DNA of 64,000 nt from Ehretia macrophylla (taxonomy: Eukaryota; Streptophyta; Magnoliopsida; Boraginales; Ehretiaceae), in contig CM075764.1 of NCBI GenBank assembly GCA_037974665.1, positions 114,080,325-114,144,324 of the forward strand. Reading direction: 5' to 3'. Under the pieces are notes generated by a model. It worked only from the letters and a program-made list of their open reading frames with translations, did no database searches and was not told the origin of the DNA. Both the position numbers and the translations under genes were made by a program. Of this stretch, positions 25,203 through 38,659 are shown one piece after another. The number at the start of each line of letters is the position of its first letter. The first letter of the stretch is position 1.

Positions 25203-27905
25203 TGTGGCATCCTGAGCCTCCAACATGCTTACATTAACTATTTGCATTCCTTTAATTTATAATTAATTGACTTGCCCTGAATAGTTTTATTTTATTTTAT
25301 TTTATTTTATTTCCTAGAAATTATTTTACTAACATTTTAATTAATTTAATTTTACTATTTGAATGTGAAGCCCTAGACTAGGGAATCATTACTTTTATTC
25401 TTATCACTATTTATATTTATTTAATTAGATTGTATTTAATTGATTTAGGAGAAATAGTTAATTATTATTTTTATTATATGTATTTATTTAATTTATACTT
25501 AACTGATTTGCTCGGAACACATACTTTATTATTTTATTTACTTAAATTTATTCTAATTGGCTTTAAAATTAATTTGTGTCACTATTCGAGCGAGAAGCTG
25601 GGCCTGGACCTGAATGAGTTAGATTAATAAGTTTAATAATTACATTTATTTAATTAGCTCGGACATGAATGAGCTAGATTATTATTTTTAATAATTATAT
25701 TTCTTCTGTTTCCCGAAATTGAACGAACCATTTTATTATTTTTAATAAGTCTAGTTATTTAATGTATATCTAAATGAGTTACTTAAAATAATAATTTGAT
25801 TAATTCTTAATATGTGCATTTATTCTATTTATATTTAATTGACTTATGTTTATCGTTGATTTGATCGTCTAATGTTAGAAATTATTTAGTACGTAACTTA
25901 TATCAATTAATGAGCTAAAATTATTTACCACCTGGCTTTAGTATTTTCCTCCACCTGTTGATCATGTGTTTTTCATTGTGAATTGACTATATACCATGAA
26001 TATATACAAAATAAAAGCTAATCCAGTTTAACTCATATTTTGTTCCACTTGCCATCACCACCGAATGGTCTAGAACTAAACAAATTCATTTGTTAACATC
26101 TGGCTTTCACTACTTTACTTGGCATATATTACTATACTAATAAGTTAACCAAATATCACTCATTTCTCACATTTTCACTCCATTCACACGGAAACAAAAT
26201 GGAAGCTAAGCACTTCATCTCATCACTCAATATTTTGCTCATTCATTCTCCACCACTGACGACAACAAGAAGAGGAAAAATAAAAATAAAAATAAAAATA
26301 AAAATAAAAATAAATAAAGCCAATGTGACATCCCGGACCTGGCATATAGTAAAGAATACTTATTTGCATGTGTTTATATGTGTATTTTAAGTGTTTTCAT
26401 GTACATCTATATTTACTTAATGTTTTTGATTTACTTGTTAACACACTCTTTGTAATTCTGGAAAACGTGCGACCTGCGTTAAATTAATTTACATGAAACA
26501 ATTATCTTAGTATTATTTTATATATATTTGAAAGTATTCTCTTACATTTAATTGTTAGATTTCACTATTTTTAATTATTTGAGTATATATTTCTGAGCCC
26601 GGAGTGATTTTTAAATGATTTTATTTATTTTTTTTGGCGCATATATATGACTTACTCTACTTATATCATGACTCTGTTCATTGAAATACGTGCATTAATA
26701 GCTTTGCACATAGCATTTGGAGAGAAATTAGTAGTCCTGAATGAATAGTGTATCGTTTTGAATAGTGATGTTTTTGTAGAGACTTTATTTGGGCCTTTAG
26801 AGTTCTTGGCTAGCTTTGGGCTTTAATATATCATCTAAATTAATTAATTTAGGCCCATAAAACAAACCCAACCCATCAACCGAACTAATTTAGCTTTATA
26901 TATACCAAACAAAGACCAAAAAAAAAAAAGGAAATGCAAGAAAAGATCAAGGCAAAATCGGGTGAACCAGGAAAGAAAAAAAGAAAAGAAAAATAAGATA
27001 GGGTTTGATTTTGGTGAGCCATCTTGAGCATTTTCTAGGTGAATTGAAGTCACCTCTTGCCATTTTTCGCCATTTTTAGCTTCTTGGAGGTGAGGGAGAT
27101 GCATTTTATTATTTTTAAAGTTTATGTTCATATGTTGAATTTTCTTGATTTGTCAATTATAGCTATAAAACTTGTTATGAATGCTTGCTATGAGTTATTT
27201 GATGCCTATAGAGTTAACTTTTATGGCTTGTTAGAAGATTTTATGGTTGAATGTAGATATTGATCAAAGAGATGATGAATAGTGCCTAGAATTAGGGTTT
27301 TGAGAAAAATTGCTAATTGGATTGAATTGAGGCTTCAATTAGATGCTCTAGACCCTAGTGAAGTTAGTTGAAAAGCTACGTGAGGTTGAATCGTTCGAAA
27401 TCGAGCTTAATTGCATAAATGGCCGACTTTAAAAAGGGGACTTTTCTCGTTAAGCAATCCGGACAAATTTGGGCATTGATTCGGGTATCCTTGAGCTAAG
27501 GAAGCACTTTTGGTGTTTTCGTTTCGCGAAAATGGGGTTCGGTTAGTATAGTTGTAGTTCAAACCCGTTCGGGGCCTTCTCGAACTTTTGTTTCTAAAAT
27601 GAGTTTTTGTGATCCTAAAAGGTGCCTTTAGGCTTAATTAAGAATACAGAAAGACTAGAATATGATTTGGAAATCTTGAACCATGCATAGGAGAAAGAAA
27701 ACTCGGTTAAAGAAAGAGGAAAAAGTAGTTTTGGCTATATTTGATGCAATTGGCACTTGTATTTAAGTTATCTTGTATTGTATTGATTATTTAAGATATA
27801 ATTAAGCTATTTGAATAGATTGCGGGAATTAATTGTGATGATTGCTTCTTTTGGTATCTTTAAGCTAATCTTGTTCTTATGTGAATTTATATCGTGCTTA
27901 TATGT

Positions 27906-28175
27906 GAGGGCGGCCTACTTTGTTGTCCCTCTTATGTGTTATGTGATATCTTGATTGCTTGTGATCGAAAATCGGGTTGCGCAACCTTTTCGGACATGGT
28001 AGCGTCGAGAAACACGGGCGGTGTCGGGCTTGCCATGCTCCCTCGACTACCATGGTGCCTATTCCCTTTCTCGCTGAGGAATACTCCACTACCCCAGAGG
28101 CGTGGTTCACCTGCTGGGCATGGACCTACCTCGGGAGAAAAGGGTCGTAGGATCGGGATACATCCGGAGTATCCC
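27906..28175 (+). other. conserved LTR hairpin cassette (LARD 3' LTR)
   Basis: Copy of 22932-23201, with loop CTACTTT at the start and the perfect GGGATAC / GTATCCC stem-loop at 28155-28175. Confidence 0.55.
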
Positions 28176-28419
28176 AGTTGTTGGTGTTTGGGGTTTGCCG
28201 GGATGTTCGTGATGCTCGTGGTTCGTGGCTCGTGAGTGAAGACTTGGAAGTGGAACCGTATCCTTTTTAAAAGTGATTAATTGCTTGGCTTATTATCTTG
28301 TTGGTTTATGTGGCTTATACATGTTATCTTGTATTTGCATATCATATTGCATGTTGGTATATTGCACCACTTCCCTCGCTGGGCAATTTTGTTGCTCACT
28401 CCTCATTTAATATGTTTCA

Positions 28420-28494
28420 GGAGAAGTTGAGGTAGACCTCCAGCTAGTAGCGGTAGTAGAAGAGGAGGAAGTGCTAGTTAAGCAATTTCCATGA
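28420..28494 (+). other. putative LTR exon end, acidic frame (LARD 3' LTR)
   Basis: Follows TATGTTTCAG. It is the same 24-codon frame as 23453-23527 with Phe replaced by Leu; reading frame and stop are conserved. Confidence 0.3.
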
Positions 28495-29797
28495 CTTCTT
28501 GTGTGATAAGGTTGTCTAAAATGTAAAGCTTGCGTGGAGTTGTTGTTGATTGCCTTTTTGTGACATCGGGGTCTTGAGTATATTTGGTGAATGTAATAAT
28601 TTGTAATCTTGTATGTTGGATATAAAGTGGAATGACATGTAATAATCCATAGTAAACTTATTCTTTTGCATGCTTGTGTGATTAACAAACTTGGAAGTTG
28701 AACTTGGTTATTGTTGTATCTAACTACCTATAGTTAAAATTAGAAATGCTTTGCTTGCTTGTGTGTTATATGTAATTGTTGTTCCAAGGCTCGGATGGCC
28801 TTGTGATCTCGGGTAGTCCTTAAAAAAAAAAATCTTGGAGGATTGGTTGTAAGAGTTGCTGTTTGTGGATCTAGCATCATAGGTGTCTTTGTGCAGGTAC
28901 CACTTTAGTCCTATAAACAGGGGAGACTCCGTCTGTTTTCCCCTAAATTTTGTGCCTGGGGTTTGGAATTGGGTGAGAATAGCATGATAAATAGGAGTCT
29001 CGGTCTCGTGAGGGATCGGGGCGTTACAAACTCAGCCAAGGCCGAGAGAGAGAGAGAGAGAAGAATGAGAGGGAGAGAGAGGAATGAGAGGAAATGAGAG
29101 AAAATGAAGAAAAAATAAAAGTTATGTAAAGTTTGAAGCATATGTTAGCCTTGAGCTTGTAAATTTCAGATTTGTGTCTTCAAGAAGCACAATTTGAATC
29201 ATCCTTGCATGGGCATATGCATGTGTCGAGATTTTGGGTGCATTGGGTAGGGTTTTGGGTTAAAGTTTTTTATGCATTGTGTCATTAAATTGTCATAGAA
29301 TGTTTGGGGAATAAATTTGAAATTGGATTGCATGCACAAAGCTCCTAGTGGTCGGCCAAGGCTTGTGCAAAATCTGAATTTTTTGTCTTGTTCAAGGCTT
29401 ATTTTATTGTGTGTTTGGGATATGCAAATAATAAAGAATAAGGAATGTCTAACTTTTTGTGAGATTTTGTCTTCTAGTGGGTTGAATTAGCAATTTAATA
29501 TTAGTTAGTAGAGTTTGTAGGATTAATTAATGATTTAGTGCTTCGTGTAAGATGCTTTCTTAATTAGCGTGAGGGCACGCTTTCCTAGGTTTAGGGCACG
29601 CACTACGAGGTAGGGCACGAACTACGAGATAAACACATGTTTCCCAAGTAAATGCACGCAACCCTAAATGAATGCACGTAATTCAATGCATGGCACACAA
29701 AATAAAATACGATTCTTAAACCTAGGTCAAGGCACGCAAATCTAGGTTAGGGCATACGAAACGAGGTATCGCACGTAAATCGAGGTTGGGCCTCACA

Positions 29798-32700
29798 CAC
29801 AACATACCATTGGAAAGCTTTTCGAGAGCTCTACGACGGGGACAGCAAGCTTGTCAAGGTGCAGCCATTTTCGGAGCCCAAAATCGAACGTTTTAATCAG
29901 TTTCGGGACTCTTTTCTTCTTTTGAGCTATTTTTCCGTCTCAGATTGTACATCGTGAGCCGCGAAAAGGACGACAACCTAATCCATCACATTTCTATTAC
30001 CGAATCCCACGGCACCTAGGGCAAGAGAACTTCGCTTTTCGTAGAGGCTAGGCCCGCAAACCAAGGGCGTGGGGCTTAGGACCAGGTCTCCGTTGCTCTA
30101 GTGCCCAAAACTTTTGATTCGTAAGGAGTTACGCAGCGCGCAGCATACCGTTGTAAAGCTCTCCGAGAGCTCTACAACGGGGGTAGTAAGCCTGCTCAGC
30201 TGCGCCTATTTTCGGAGAACAAAATCGAACATTTTCATCAGTTTCGGGATACTTTTCTTCTTTTGCACTGTTTTTCCGTCTCGGATCGTACGTCGTGAGC
30301 CGCGAAAAGGACGACAACCTAATCCATCACATTTCTATTTCCGAATCCCATGGCACCTTAGGCAAGACAACTTCACTTAACGTAGAGGCTGGGCCCGCAA
30401 ACCAAGGGCGTGGGGCTTGGGACCAGGTCTCCGTCGCTCTGGTACTCATATATTTTGATTTGTAAGGAGTTACTCGGCGCACAGCATGCCGTTGGAAAGC
30501 TCTCCGAGAGCTCTACGATAGGGGCAGCAATCCTGCTTGGCTGTGCCTATTTTTGTAGCCCTAAAGAGAATATTTTCATCAGTTTTAGAACACTTTTCTT
30601 CTTTTGCGTTGTTCTTCCGTGCCGGATCGTACGTCGTGAGGCACAAAAAGGACGACAACCTAATCTATCATATTGCTATTACCGAATCCCATAGAACCAT
30701 GGGCAAGACAACTTCACTTCACGTAGAGGTTGGGCCCGCAAACCGAAGGCGTGGGGCTTGTGACCAGGTCTCCGTCGCTCCGGTGCCTATAAATTTTGAT
30801 CTGAAATGAGTTCGAGGTGCACAGCATACCGTTGGAAAGCTCTCCGAGAGCTCTACGATGCGGGCAACAAGCCTACCCGGTTGTGCCTATTTTTGGAGCC
30901 CAAAATTGAATGTTTTAATCAGTTTCAGGACTCTTTTCTTCTTTTGTGCGGTTTTTTCGTCCCGGATCGTACGTTATGAGCCACAAAAAGGACGACAACC
31001 TAATCTATCACATTTCCAATACCAAATCCCATGGTACCTTGGGCAAGAGAACTTTGCTTCACGTAGAGGCTGGGCTCGCAAACCGAGGGCGTGGGGCTTG
31101 GGACCAGGTCTCTGTCGCTCCGGTGCCCATAACTTTTCATCCATAAAGAGTTACGCAGCACACAACATACCGTTGGAAAGGTTTCCGAGAGCTCAATGGT
31201 GGGGGCAGCAAGCCTGCTCGGCTGCACCTATTTTTGAAGCCCAAAATTGATCATTTTCATCAGTTTCGAGACACTTTCCTTATTTTGTGCTATTTTTTCA
31301 TCTCGGATCGTACGTCGTGAGCCGCAAAAGGGACGACAACCTAAACCATCACATTTCTATTACCGAATCCCACGACACCATGGGCAAGAGAACTTTGCTT
31401 CACGTAGAGGCTGGGCCCGCAAACCGAGGGCGTGGGGCTTGGGACCAGGTCTCCGTCGCTCTGGTGCTCATATATTTTGATTTGTAAGGAGTTACGCGGT
31501 GCACAGTATACCGTTGGACAGCTCTCTGAGAGGTCTACGACGAGGGTAGCAATCCTGCTCGGCTGCGCCTATTTTTGGAGCCCATGATTGAACATTTTCA
31601 TCAGTTTCGGGACACTTTTCTTCTTTTGCGCTATTCTTCCCTGCCGAATCGTACGTCATGATCCGCGAAAAGGACGACAACCTAATCCATCACATTTCTA
31701 TTACCGAATCCCATAGCACCATGGGCAAGACAACTTCGTTTCACGTAGAGGCTGGGTCCGCAAACCGAGGACGTAGGGCTTGGGACCAGGTCTCCGTCGC
31801 TCCGGTGCCTATAATTATTGATCCGTAAGGAGTTACGCGGCGCACAGCATACAGTTGGAAAGTTCTTCGAGAGCTCTATGATGCGGGCAACAAGCCTGCC
31901 TAGCTGCGCCTATTTTTGGAGCCCAAAATTGAATGTTTTAATCAGTTTGGGGACTCTTTTCTTCTTTTGCAATGTCTTTCCATCCCGGATCGTACGCCGT
32001 GAGCCGCAAAAAGGACGACAACCTAATCTATCACATTTCCAATACCAAATCCCACGGCACCTTGGACAAGAGAACTTTGCTTCACGTAGAGGCTGGGCCC
32101 GCAAACCGAGGGCGTGGGGCTTGGGACCAGGTCTCCGTCGCTCCGGTGCCCATAACTTTTGATCCGTAAGGAGTTACGCGGCGCACAGCATACCGTTGGA
32201 AAGCTCTCCGAGAGCTCAACGATGGGGGTAGCAAGCTTGCTCGGCTGCACCTATTTTCGAAGCCCAAAATCGATTGTTTTTATCAGTTTCGGGACACTTT
32301 TCATCTTTTGCGCTATTTTTCCATCTCGGATCGTACGTCGTGAGCCGCGAAAGGGACGACAACCTAAACCATCACATTTCTATTACCAAATCCCACGTCA
32401 CCTTGGGCAAGAGAACTTTGCTTCACGTAGAGGCTGGGCTCGCAAACCGAGGGCGTGGGGCTTGGGACCAGGTCTCCGTCGTTCCGGTGCCTATTACTTT
32501 TGATCTGTAAGGAGCTACGCGGCGCACAACATTCCATTGGAAAGCTCACCGAGAGCTCTACGATTGGGGCAGCAAGCTTGCTCGGCTGTGCCTATTTTTG
32601 GAGCCCAAAATCGGATGTTTTTATCAGTTTTGGGACACTTTTCTTCTTTTGCGCTGTTTTCCCTTCCCGGATCGTACGTCGTGCGCTGCGGAAAGGACAA

Positions 32701-35700
32701 CGACCTAATCCATCACATTTCTATTACCGAATCCCAAGGCACCTCGGGCAAGAGAATTTCGCTTCACGTAGAGGCTGGGCTCGCAAACCGAGGGCGTGGG
32801 CTTGGGACCAGGTCTCCGTCGCTCCGGTGCCCATAACTTTTGATCCGTAAGGAGTTACGTGGCGCACAGCATTCCATTGGAAAGCTCACCGAGAGCTCTA
32901 CGATGGGGGCAGCAAACCTTCTCAGCTGTACCTATTTTCGGAGGCCAAAATCGGACGTTTTTATCAGTTTTGAGACACTTTTCTTCTTTTGCGCTGTTCT
33001 TCCGTGCCTGATCGTACGTCGTGAGCCGTGAAAAGGACGACAACCTAATCCATCACATTTCTATTACCGAATCCCACAGCACCTTGGGCAAGAGAATTTT
33101 GCTTCTCTTAGAGGCTGGGCCCGTAAACTGAGGGCGTGGGGCTTCGGACCAGGTTTCCATCGCTCTGGTGCCCAAAACTTTTGATCCGTAAGGAGTTACG
33201 AATCCCGCAGCATACCGTTGGAAAGCTATTCGAGAGCTCTACGATGGGGGCAGCAAGCTTGCACAACTGTTCTTGTTTTTGGAGCCCAAAATTGAATGTT
33301 TTCATCAGTTTCGGGACACTTTTCATCTTTTGCGCTGTTTTTCTGTCCCGAATCGTCCATCGTGAGCCGCGAAGAGGACGACAACCTAATCAATCACATT
33401 TCTATTACCGAATCCCATGGCACCTTGGGCAAGAGAATTTCGCTTCACGTAGAGGCTGGGCCCGCAAACCGAGGGCGTGGGGATTAGGACTAGGTCTTTG
33501 TCACTCCGGTGCCCATAACTTTTGATCCATAAGGAGTTACACGGCACACAGCATACCGTTGGAAAGCTCTCCGAGAGCTTTACGACTGGGACAGCAATCC
33601 TGCCCAGCTGCAGCTATTTTCGAAGCCCCAAATCGAACGTTTTAATCAGTTTCGGGACTCTTTTCTTCTTTTGCGCTATTTTTTTGTCCTGGATCGTACG
33701 TCGTGAGCCACGAAATGTACGACAACCTAATCCATCACATTTCTATTATCGAATCCCATGACACCTTGGGCAAGAGAATTTCGTTTCTCATAGAGGCTGG
33801 GCCCGCAAACCGAGGGCGTGGGGCTTGGGACCAGGTCTCCGTCGCTCTGGTGCCCAAAACTTTTGATCCGTAAGGAGTTACGGAGCGCGCAGCATACCGT
33901 TGAAAAGCTCTCCGAGAGCTCTATGATGGGAGTAGCAAGCCTGCACAACTGCGCTTATTTTTAGAGCCCAAAATTGAATGTTTTCATCAGTTTCGCGACA
34001 CTTTTCATCTTTTGCGCTGTTTTTCTATCCCGGATCGTACGTCGTGAGCCGCGAAAAGGACGACAACCTAATCCATCACATTTCTATTACCGAATCCCAT
34101 GGCACCTTGGGCAAGAGAATTTTGCTTCACGTAGAGGCTGGGCCCGCAAACCGAGGGCGTGGGGCTTGGGACCAGGCCTTTGTCGTTCCGGTGCCCATAA
34201 CTTTTGATCCGTAAGGAGTTATGCGGCGCACAGCATACCGTTGGAAAGCTCTACGAGAGCTCTACGACGGGGGCAGCAAGCCTACCCAGCTGCGGCTATT
34301 TTTGGAGCCCCAAATCGAACATTTTAATCAATTTTGGGACTCTTTTCTTCTTTCGCGCTGTTTTTCCGTCCCGGATCGTACGTCGTGAGCCGCGAAAAGA
34401 ACGACAACCTAATCCATCACATTTCTATTTCTGAATCCCATGGCACCTTGGGCAAGAGAACTTTGCTTAACGTAGAGGCTGGTCCCGCAAACTGAGGGCA
34501 TTGGGCTTGGGACTAGGTCTCTGTCGCTCTGGTGCTCATATATTTTGATTCGTAAGGAGTTACTCGACGCACAGCATACCGTTGGAAAGCTCTCCGAGAG
34601 CTCTACGACGGGGGCAACAATCCTGCTTAGCTACACCTATTTTTGGAGCCCAAAATAGAACATTTTCATCAGTTTCGGGATACTTTTCTTCTTTTGTGCT
34701 GTTCTTCCGTGCCGGATCGTAAGTCGTGAGCCGCGAAAAGGACGACAACCTAATCCATCACATTTCTATTACCGTATCCCACAGTACCATAGGCAAGACA
34801 ACTTCGCTTCACATAGAGGCTGGGCCCGCAAACCGAGGGCGTGGGGCTTGGGACCAGGTCTCCGTCGCTCCGGTGCCCATAAATTTTGATCCATAAGGAG
34901 TTACGCGGTGCACAAAATACCGTTGCAAAGCTCTCCGAGAGCTCTACGACGCGGGAGCAAGCCTGCCCGGCTGCGCCTCTTTTTGGAGTGCAAAATTGAA
35001 TGTTTTAATCAGTTTCGGGACTCTTTTCTTCTTTTGCGATGTTTTTCCGTCCCGGATCGTACGTTGTGAGCTGCGAAAAGGACGACAACCTAATCTATCA
35101 CATTTTCAATACCAAATCCCACAGCACCTTGGGCAAGAGAACTTTGTTTCAGGTAGAGGCTAGGCTCGCAAACCGAGGGCGTGGGGCTTGGGACTAGGTC
35201 TCCGTTGCTCTAGTGCCCAAAACTTTTGATCCGTAAGGAGTTACGCAGCGCGCAGCATACCGTTGGAAAGCACTCCGAGAGCTCTACGACGGGGGCAGCA
35301 AGCCTACTCAGCTGCGCCTATTTTCAAAGCCCAAAATCGAACGTTTTCATCAGTTTCGGGACACTTTTCTTCTTTTGCGCTGAGTTTTCCTCCCGGATCA
35401 TACGTCGTGAGCCACGAAAAGGACAACAACCTAATCCATCACATTTCTATTATTGAATCCCATAGTACCATGGGCAAGACAACTTCGTTTCACGTAGAGG
35501 CTGGGCCCGCAAACCGAGGGCGTGGGGCTTGGGACCAAGTCTCCGTCGCTCCGGTGCCCATAAATTTTGATCCGTAAGGAGTTACGCGGGGCACAGCATA
35601 CCGTTGTAAAGCTCACCTAGAGCTCTACGACGCAGGCAGCAATCCTACCCGTCTGCGCCTATTTTTGGAGCCCAAAATTGAATTTTTTAATCAGTTTCGG

Positions 35701-38659
35701 GACTCTTTTCTTCTTTTGCGATGTTTTTCCCTCTCGGATCGTACATCGTGAGCTGTGGAAAGGACGACAACCTAATCTATCACATTTCCTAAACCAAATC
35801 CCACAGAACCTTGGGCAAGAGAACTTTGCTTCACGTAGAGGCTGGGCCCGCATACCGAGGGCGTGGGGCTTGGGACCAGGTCTCTGTCGCTACGGTGCCC
35901 ATAACTTTTGATCCGTAAGGAGTTACGCGGCGCACGATATACCGTTGGAAAGCTGTCCGAGAGCTCTACGATGGGGGCGGCAAGCCTGCTCAGCTACGCC
36001 TATTTTCGAAGACCAAAATCGATCGTTTTCATCAGTTTCGGGACACTTTTCTTCTTTTGCGCTGTTTTTCCATCCCGGATCGTACGTCGTGAGCTGCGAA
36101 AAGTACAACAACCTAATCCATCACATTTCTATTACCGAATCTCACGGTACCATGGGCAAGACAACTTTGCTTCATGTAGAGGCTGGGCCCGCAAACCGAG
36201 GGCGTGGGGCTTGCGACTAGGTCTCCGTCGCTTCGGTGACCATAACTTTTGATCCGTAAGGAGTTAAATGGCGCACAGCTTACTATTGGAAATCTCTTTG
36301 AGAGCTCTATGACGGGGGCAGCAAGCCTGCCCGGCTGCGCCTATTTTTGTAGACCAAAATCGAACGTTTTCATTAGTTTCGGTATACTTTTCTTCTTTTG
36401 CGCTATTTTTCCGTCCCGGATCGTGCGTCGTGAGCTGCGAAAAGGATGACAACCTAATCCATCACATTTCTGTTACTGAATCACAAGACACCTTGGGCAA
36501 GACAACTTTTCTTCACGTAGAGGTTGGGCCCGCAAACCGAGGGCGTAGGGCATGGGACCAAGTCTCCGTTACTCCGGTGCCCATATATTTTGATCCGTAA
36601 GGAATTACACAGCGCACAGCATACCGTTGGAAAGCTCTCAGAGAGCTCCACGACGAGGGCAGCAAGCCCGCTCAGCTGCGCCTATTTTCAAAACCCAAAA
36701 TTGAACAATTTCATCAGTTTTGGGACACTTTTATTCTTTTGCGCTATTTTTTCGTCCCGAATCGTATGTTGTGAGCCACGAAAAAGACGACAACCTAATC
36801 TATCACATTTCTATTACCGAATCCCATGGCACCGTGGGCAAGAGAACTTCACTTCACGTAGAGGCTGGGCCCGCAAACCGAGGGCGTGGGGCTTAGGACC
36901 AGGTCTCCGTGGCTCCGGTGCCCATAACTTTTGATCCGTAAGGAGTTACGCGGCGCACAACATACTGTTGGAAAGCTCTCCGAGAGCTCTACGATGGGGG
37001 CAGCAAGCTTGCTTGGTTGTGCCTATTTTCGGAGCCCAAAATCGAACCTTTTTATCCGTTTTGGGATACTTTTCTTCTTTTGCGCTATTTTTTCTTCCCG
37101 GATCGTATGTCGTGAGCCGCAAAAGGGACGACAACCTAATCTATCACATTTCTATTACCGAATTCCATGGCACCTTGGGCAAGACAACTTCACTTCACAT
37201 AGAGGCTGGGCCCGCAAACCGAGGGCGTAGGGCTTGGGACTAGATCTTCGTCGCTCTGGTACCTATATATTTTGATTCGTAAGGAGTTACGCAGCGCATA
37301 TTATACCGTTGGAAAGCTCTCTGAGAGATCTACTACAGGGGCAGCAATCCTGCTCAGCTGCGCCTATTTTTGGAGCCCAAAATTGAACATTTTCATCAGT
37401 TTCGAGACACATTTCTTCTTTTGCACTGTTCTTCCGTGCCGGATCGTACGTCGTGAGCCACGAAAAGGACGACAACCTAATCCATTACATTTCCATTACC
37501 AAATCCCACGGCACCTTGGGCAAGAGAACTTCCCCTCTCGTAGAGGCTGGGCCCGCAAACCGAGGGCGTGGGGCTTGGGACCAGGTCTCCGTCGCTCCGG
37601 TGCCCATAACTTTTGATCCGTAAGGAGTTACGTGGCGCACAGCATACTGTTGGAAAGCTCTACAAGAGCTCTACGATGGGGGTAGCAAGCTTGCTCGGCT
37701 GTGCCTGTTTTCAAAGCCCAAAATCGAACCTTTTTATCAGTTTTGGGATACATTTCTTCTTTTGCGCTATTTTTTCGTCCCGGATCGTATGTCGTGAGCC
37801 GCAAAAAGGACAACAACATAATCCATCACATTTCTATTACCGAATCCCACGGTAACTTGGGCCCGCAAATCGTGGGCGTGGGGCTTGTGACCAAGTCTCC
37901 GTAGCTCCGGTGCCTATAACTTTTGATCCGCAAGGAGTTACATAGCGCACAACACACCATTGGAAAGCTCTCCGAGAGCTCTACGACGGGGGCAGCAAAC
38001 CTGCTCGGCTGCGCTTGTTTTGGAAGCCCAAAATCGAACGTTTTCATTAGTTTCTAGATACTTTTCTTCTTTTGCGCTATTTTTTCGTCCCAGATCGTAT
38101 GTCGTGAGCCACAAAAGGGACGACAACCTAATCTATCACATTTCTATTACCGAATCCCATGGCACCTTGGGCAAGTGAACTTCGCTTCACGTAGAGACTG
38201 GGCACGCAAGCCGAGGGCGTGGGGCTTGGGACCAGGTCTCTGTCGCTCCGGTGCCCATACCTTTTGATCCGTAAGGAGTTACGCGGCACACAACATTCCA
38301 TTGGAAAGCTCTCCGAGGACTCTGCAATGGCGGCAACAAGCTTGCTCGACTGTGCCTGTTTTAGGAGCCCAAAATCGAACTTTTTTATCAGTTTCGGGAC
38401 ACTTTTCTTCTTTGACGCTATTTTTTCATCCCGGATCGTATGTCGTGAGCCGCGAAAAGGAAAACAACATAATCCATCACATTTCAATTACCAAATCCCA
38501 CGGCACCTTGGGCAAGACAACTTCGCTACACATATTGGCTGGTCCCGCAAACCGAGGGCGTGGGGCTTGGGACCAGGTCTCCGTCGTTCTGGTGCCCATA
38601 TATTTTGATTCGTAAGGAGTTACGCGGCGCACAACATACTGTTGGAAAGCTTTCCGAGA
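29798..38659 (+). repeat. 5S-spacer-derived satellite array 2
   Basis: About 26 monomers of ~341 bp, continuous with array 1 before element B inserted. Variant monomers recur in blocks. Three-monomer blocks start near 30.52 and 31.54 kb, marked by CTGTTCTTCC and TTTTAATCAGTTT...GGACTC. Two-monomer blocks start near 33.24 and 33.92 kb, marked by CACAACTG. The array ends abruptly in GCTTTCCGAGA at ~38660, where it meets the inside of the element D LTR. No genes. Confidence 0.94.

Larger units (their letters stand above)
20248..29028 (+). mobile_element. Nested non-autonomous LTR element (LARD type)
   Basis: 8.78-kb element in the 5' LTR of B, flanked by a perfect 5-bp duplication AACTC (20243-20247 and 29029-29033). 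LTRs 20248-24060 and 25203-29028 are ~3.8 kb and differ only at scattered sites, mostly one or two per hundred by eye. A tRNA-Met primer-binding site and a polypurine tract are present. The 1.14-kb internal region has no gag or pol, so it must have been moved by enzymes supplied by another element. This is a large retrotransposon derivative. It is younger than its host B. Confidence 0.93.
25203..29028 (+). repeat. LARD 3' LTR
   Basis: Starts TGTGGCATCCTGAGCC and ends GATCGGGGCGTTACA. Near-identical to 20248-24060. The (AAAAAT)n tract (26276-26318) is two units longer than in the 5' LTR, and the early TTTTA tract is also longer. Confidence 0.93.
8783..29797 (-). mobile_element. Element B: degenerate Ty3/gypsy chromovirus with long LTRs
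   Basis: Complete but decayed LTR retrotransposon on the minus strand: 5' LTR 17414-29797 (interrupted), primer-binding site, gag, protease, RT, RNase H, integrase, chromodomain, polypurine tract, 3' LTR 8783-12371. Without the nested insertion it is ~12.2 kb with a ~5.0-kb internal region. The order RT-RNase H-integrase and the C-terminal chromodomain define a chromovirus. Long LTRs and the protein style suggest the Tekay/Del clade, which is an inference. Frameshifts and stops in every domain make it non-autonomous now. The LTRs differ at roughly one base in 20-30 by eye, so the insertion is not recent. Confidence 0.9.
17414..29797 (-). repeat. Element B 5' LTR, interrupted by a nested element
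   Basis: Two pieces, 17414-20247 and 29034-29797, give ~3.6 kb matching the 3' LTR end to end. The interruption falls in the sequence GAAACTCAGCCAAGG. The right piece carries the GA-repeat tract at ~29045-29100 and the repeated GTGC-type words near 29.6-29.75 kb. The LTR holds the hairpin cassette (18421-18654) and the acidic frame (18047-18109). No other genes are visible. Confidence 0.92.

Noticed and set aside
1-38659. Dozens of similar open frames of ~60-135 codons in the satellite, many starting IRKELRGAQHTVGKLSESS
   Set aside because: They recur once per ~341-bp monomer, start at TTG rather than ATG, appear in several frames and on both strands, and differ freely. They are a by-product of a monomer length near a multiple of three.
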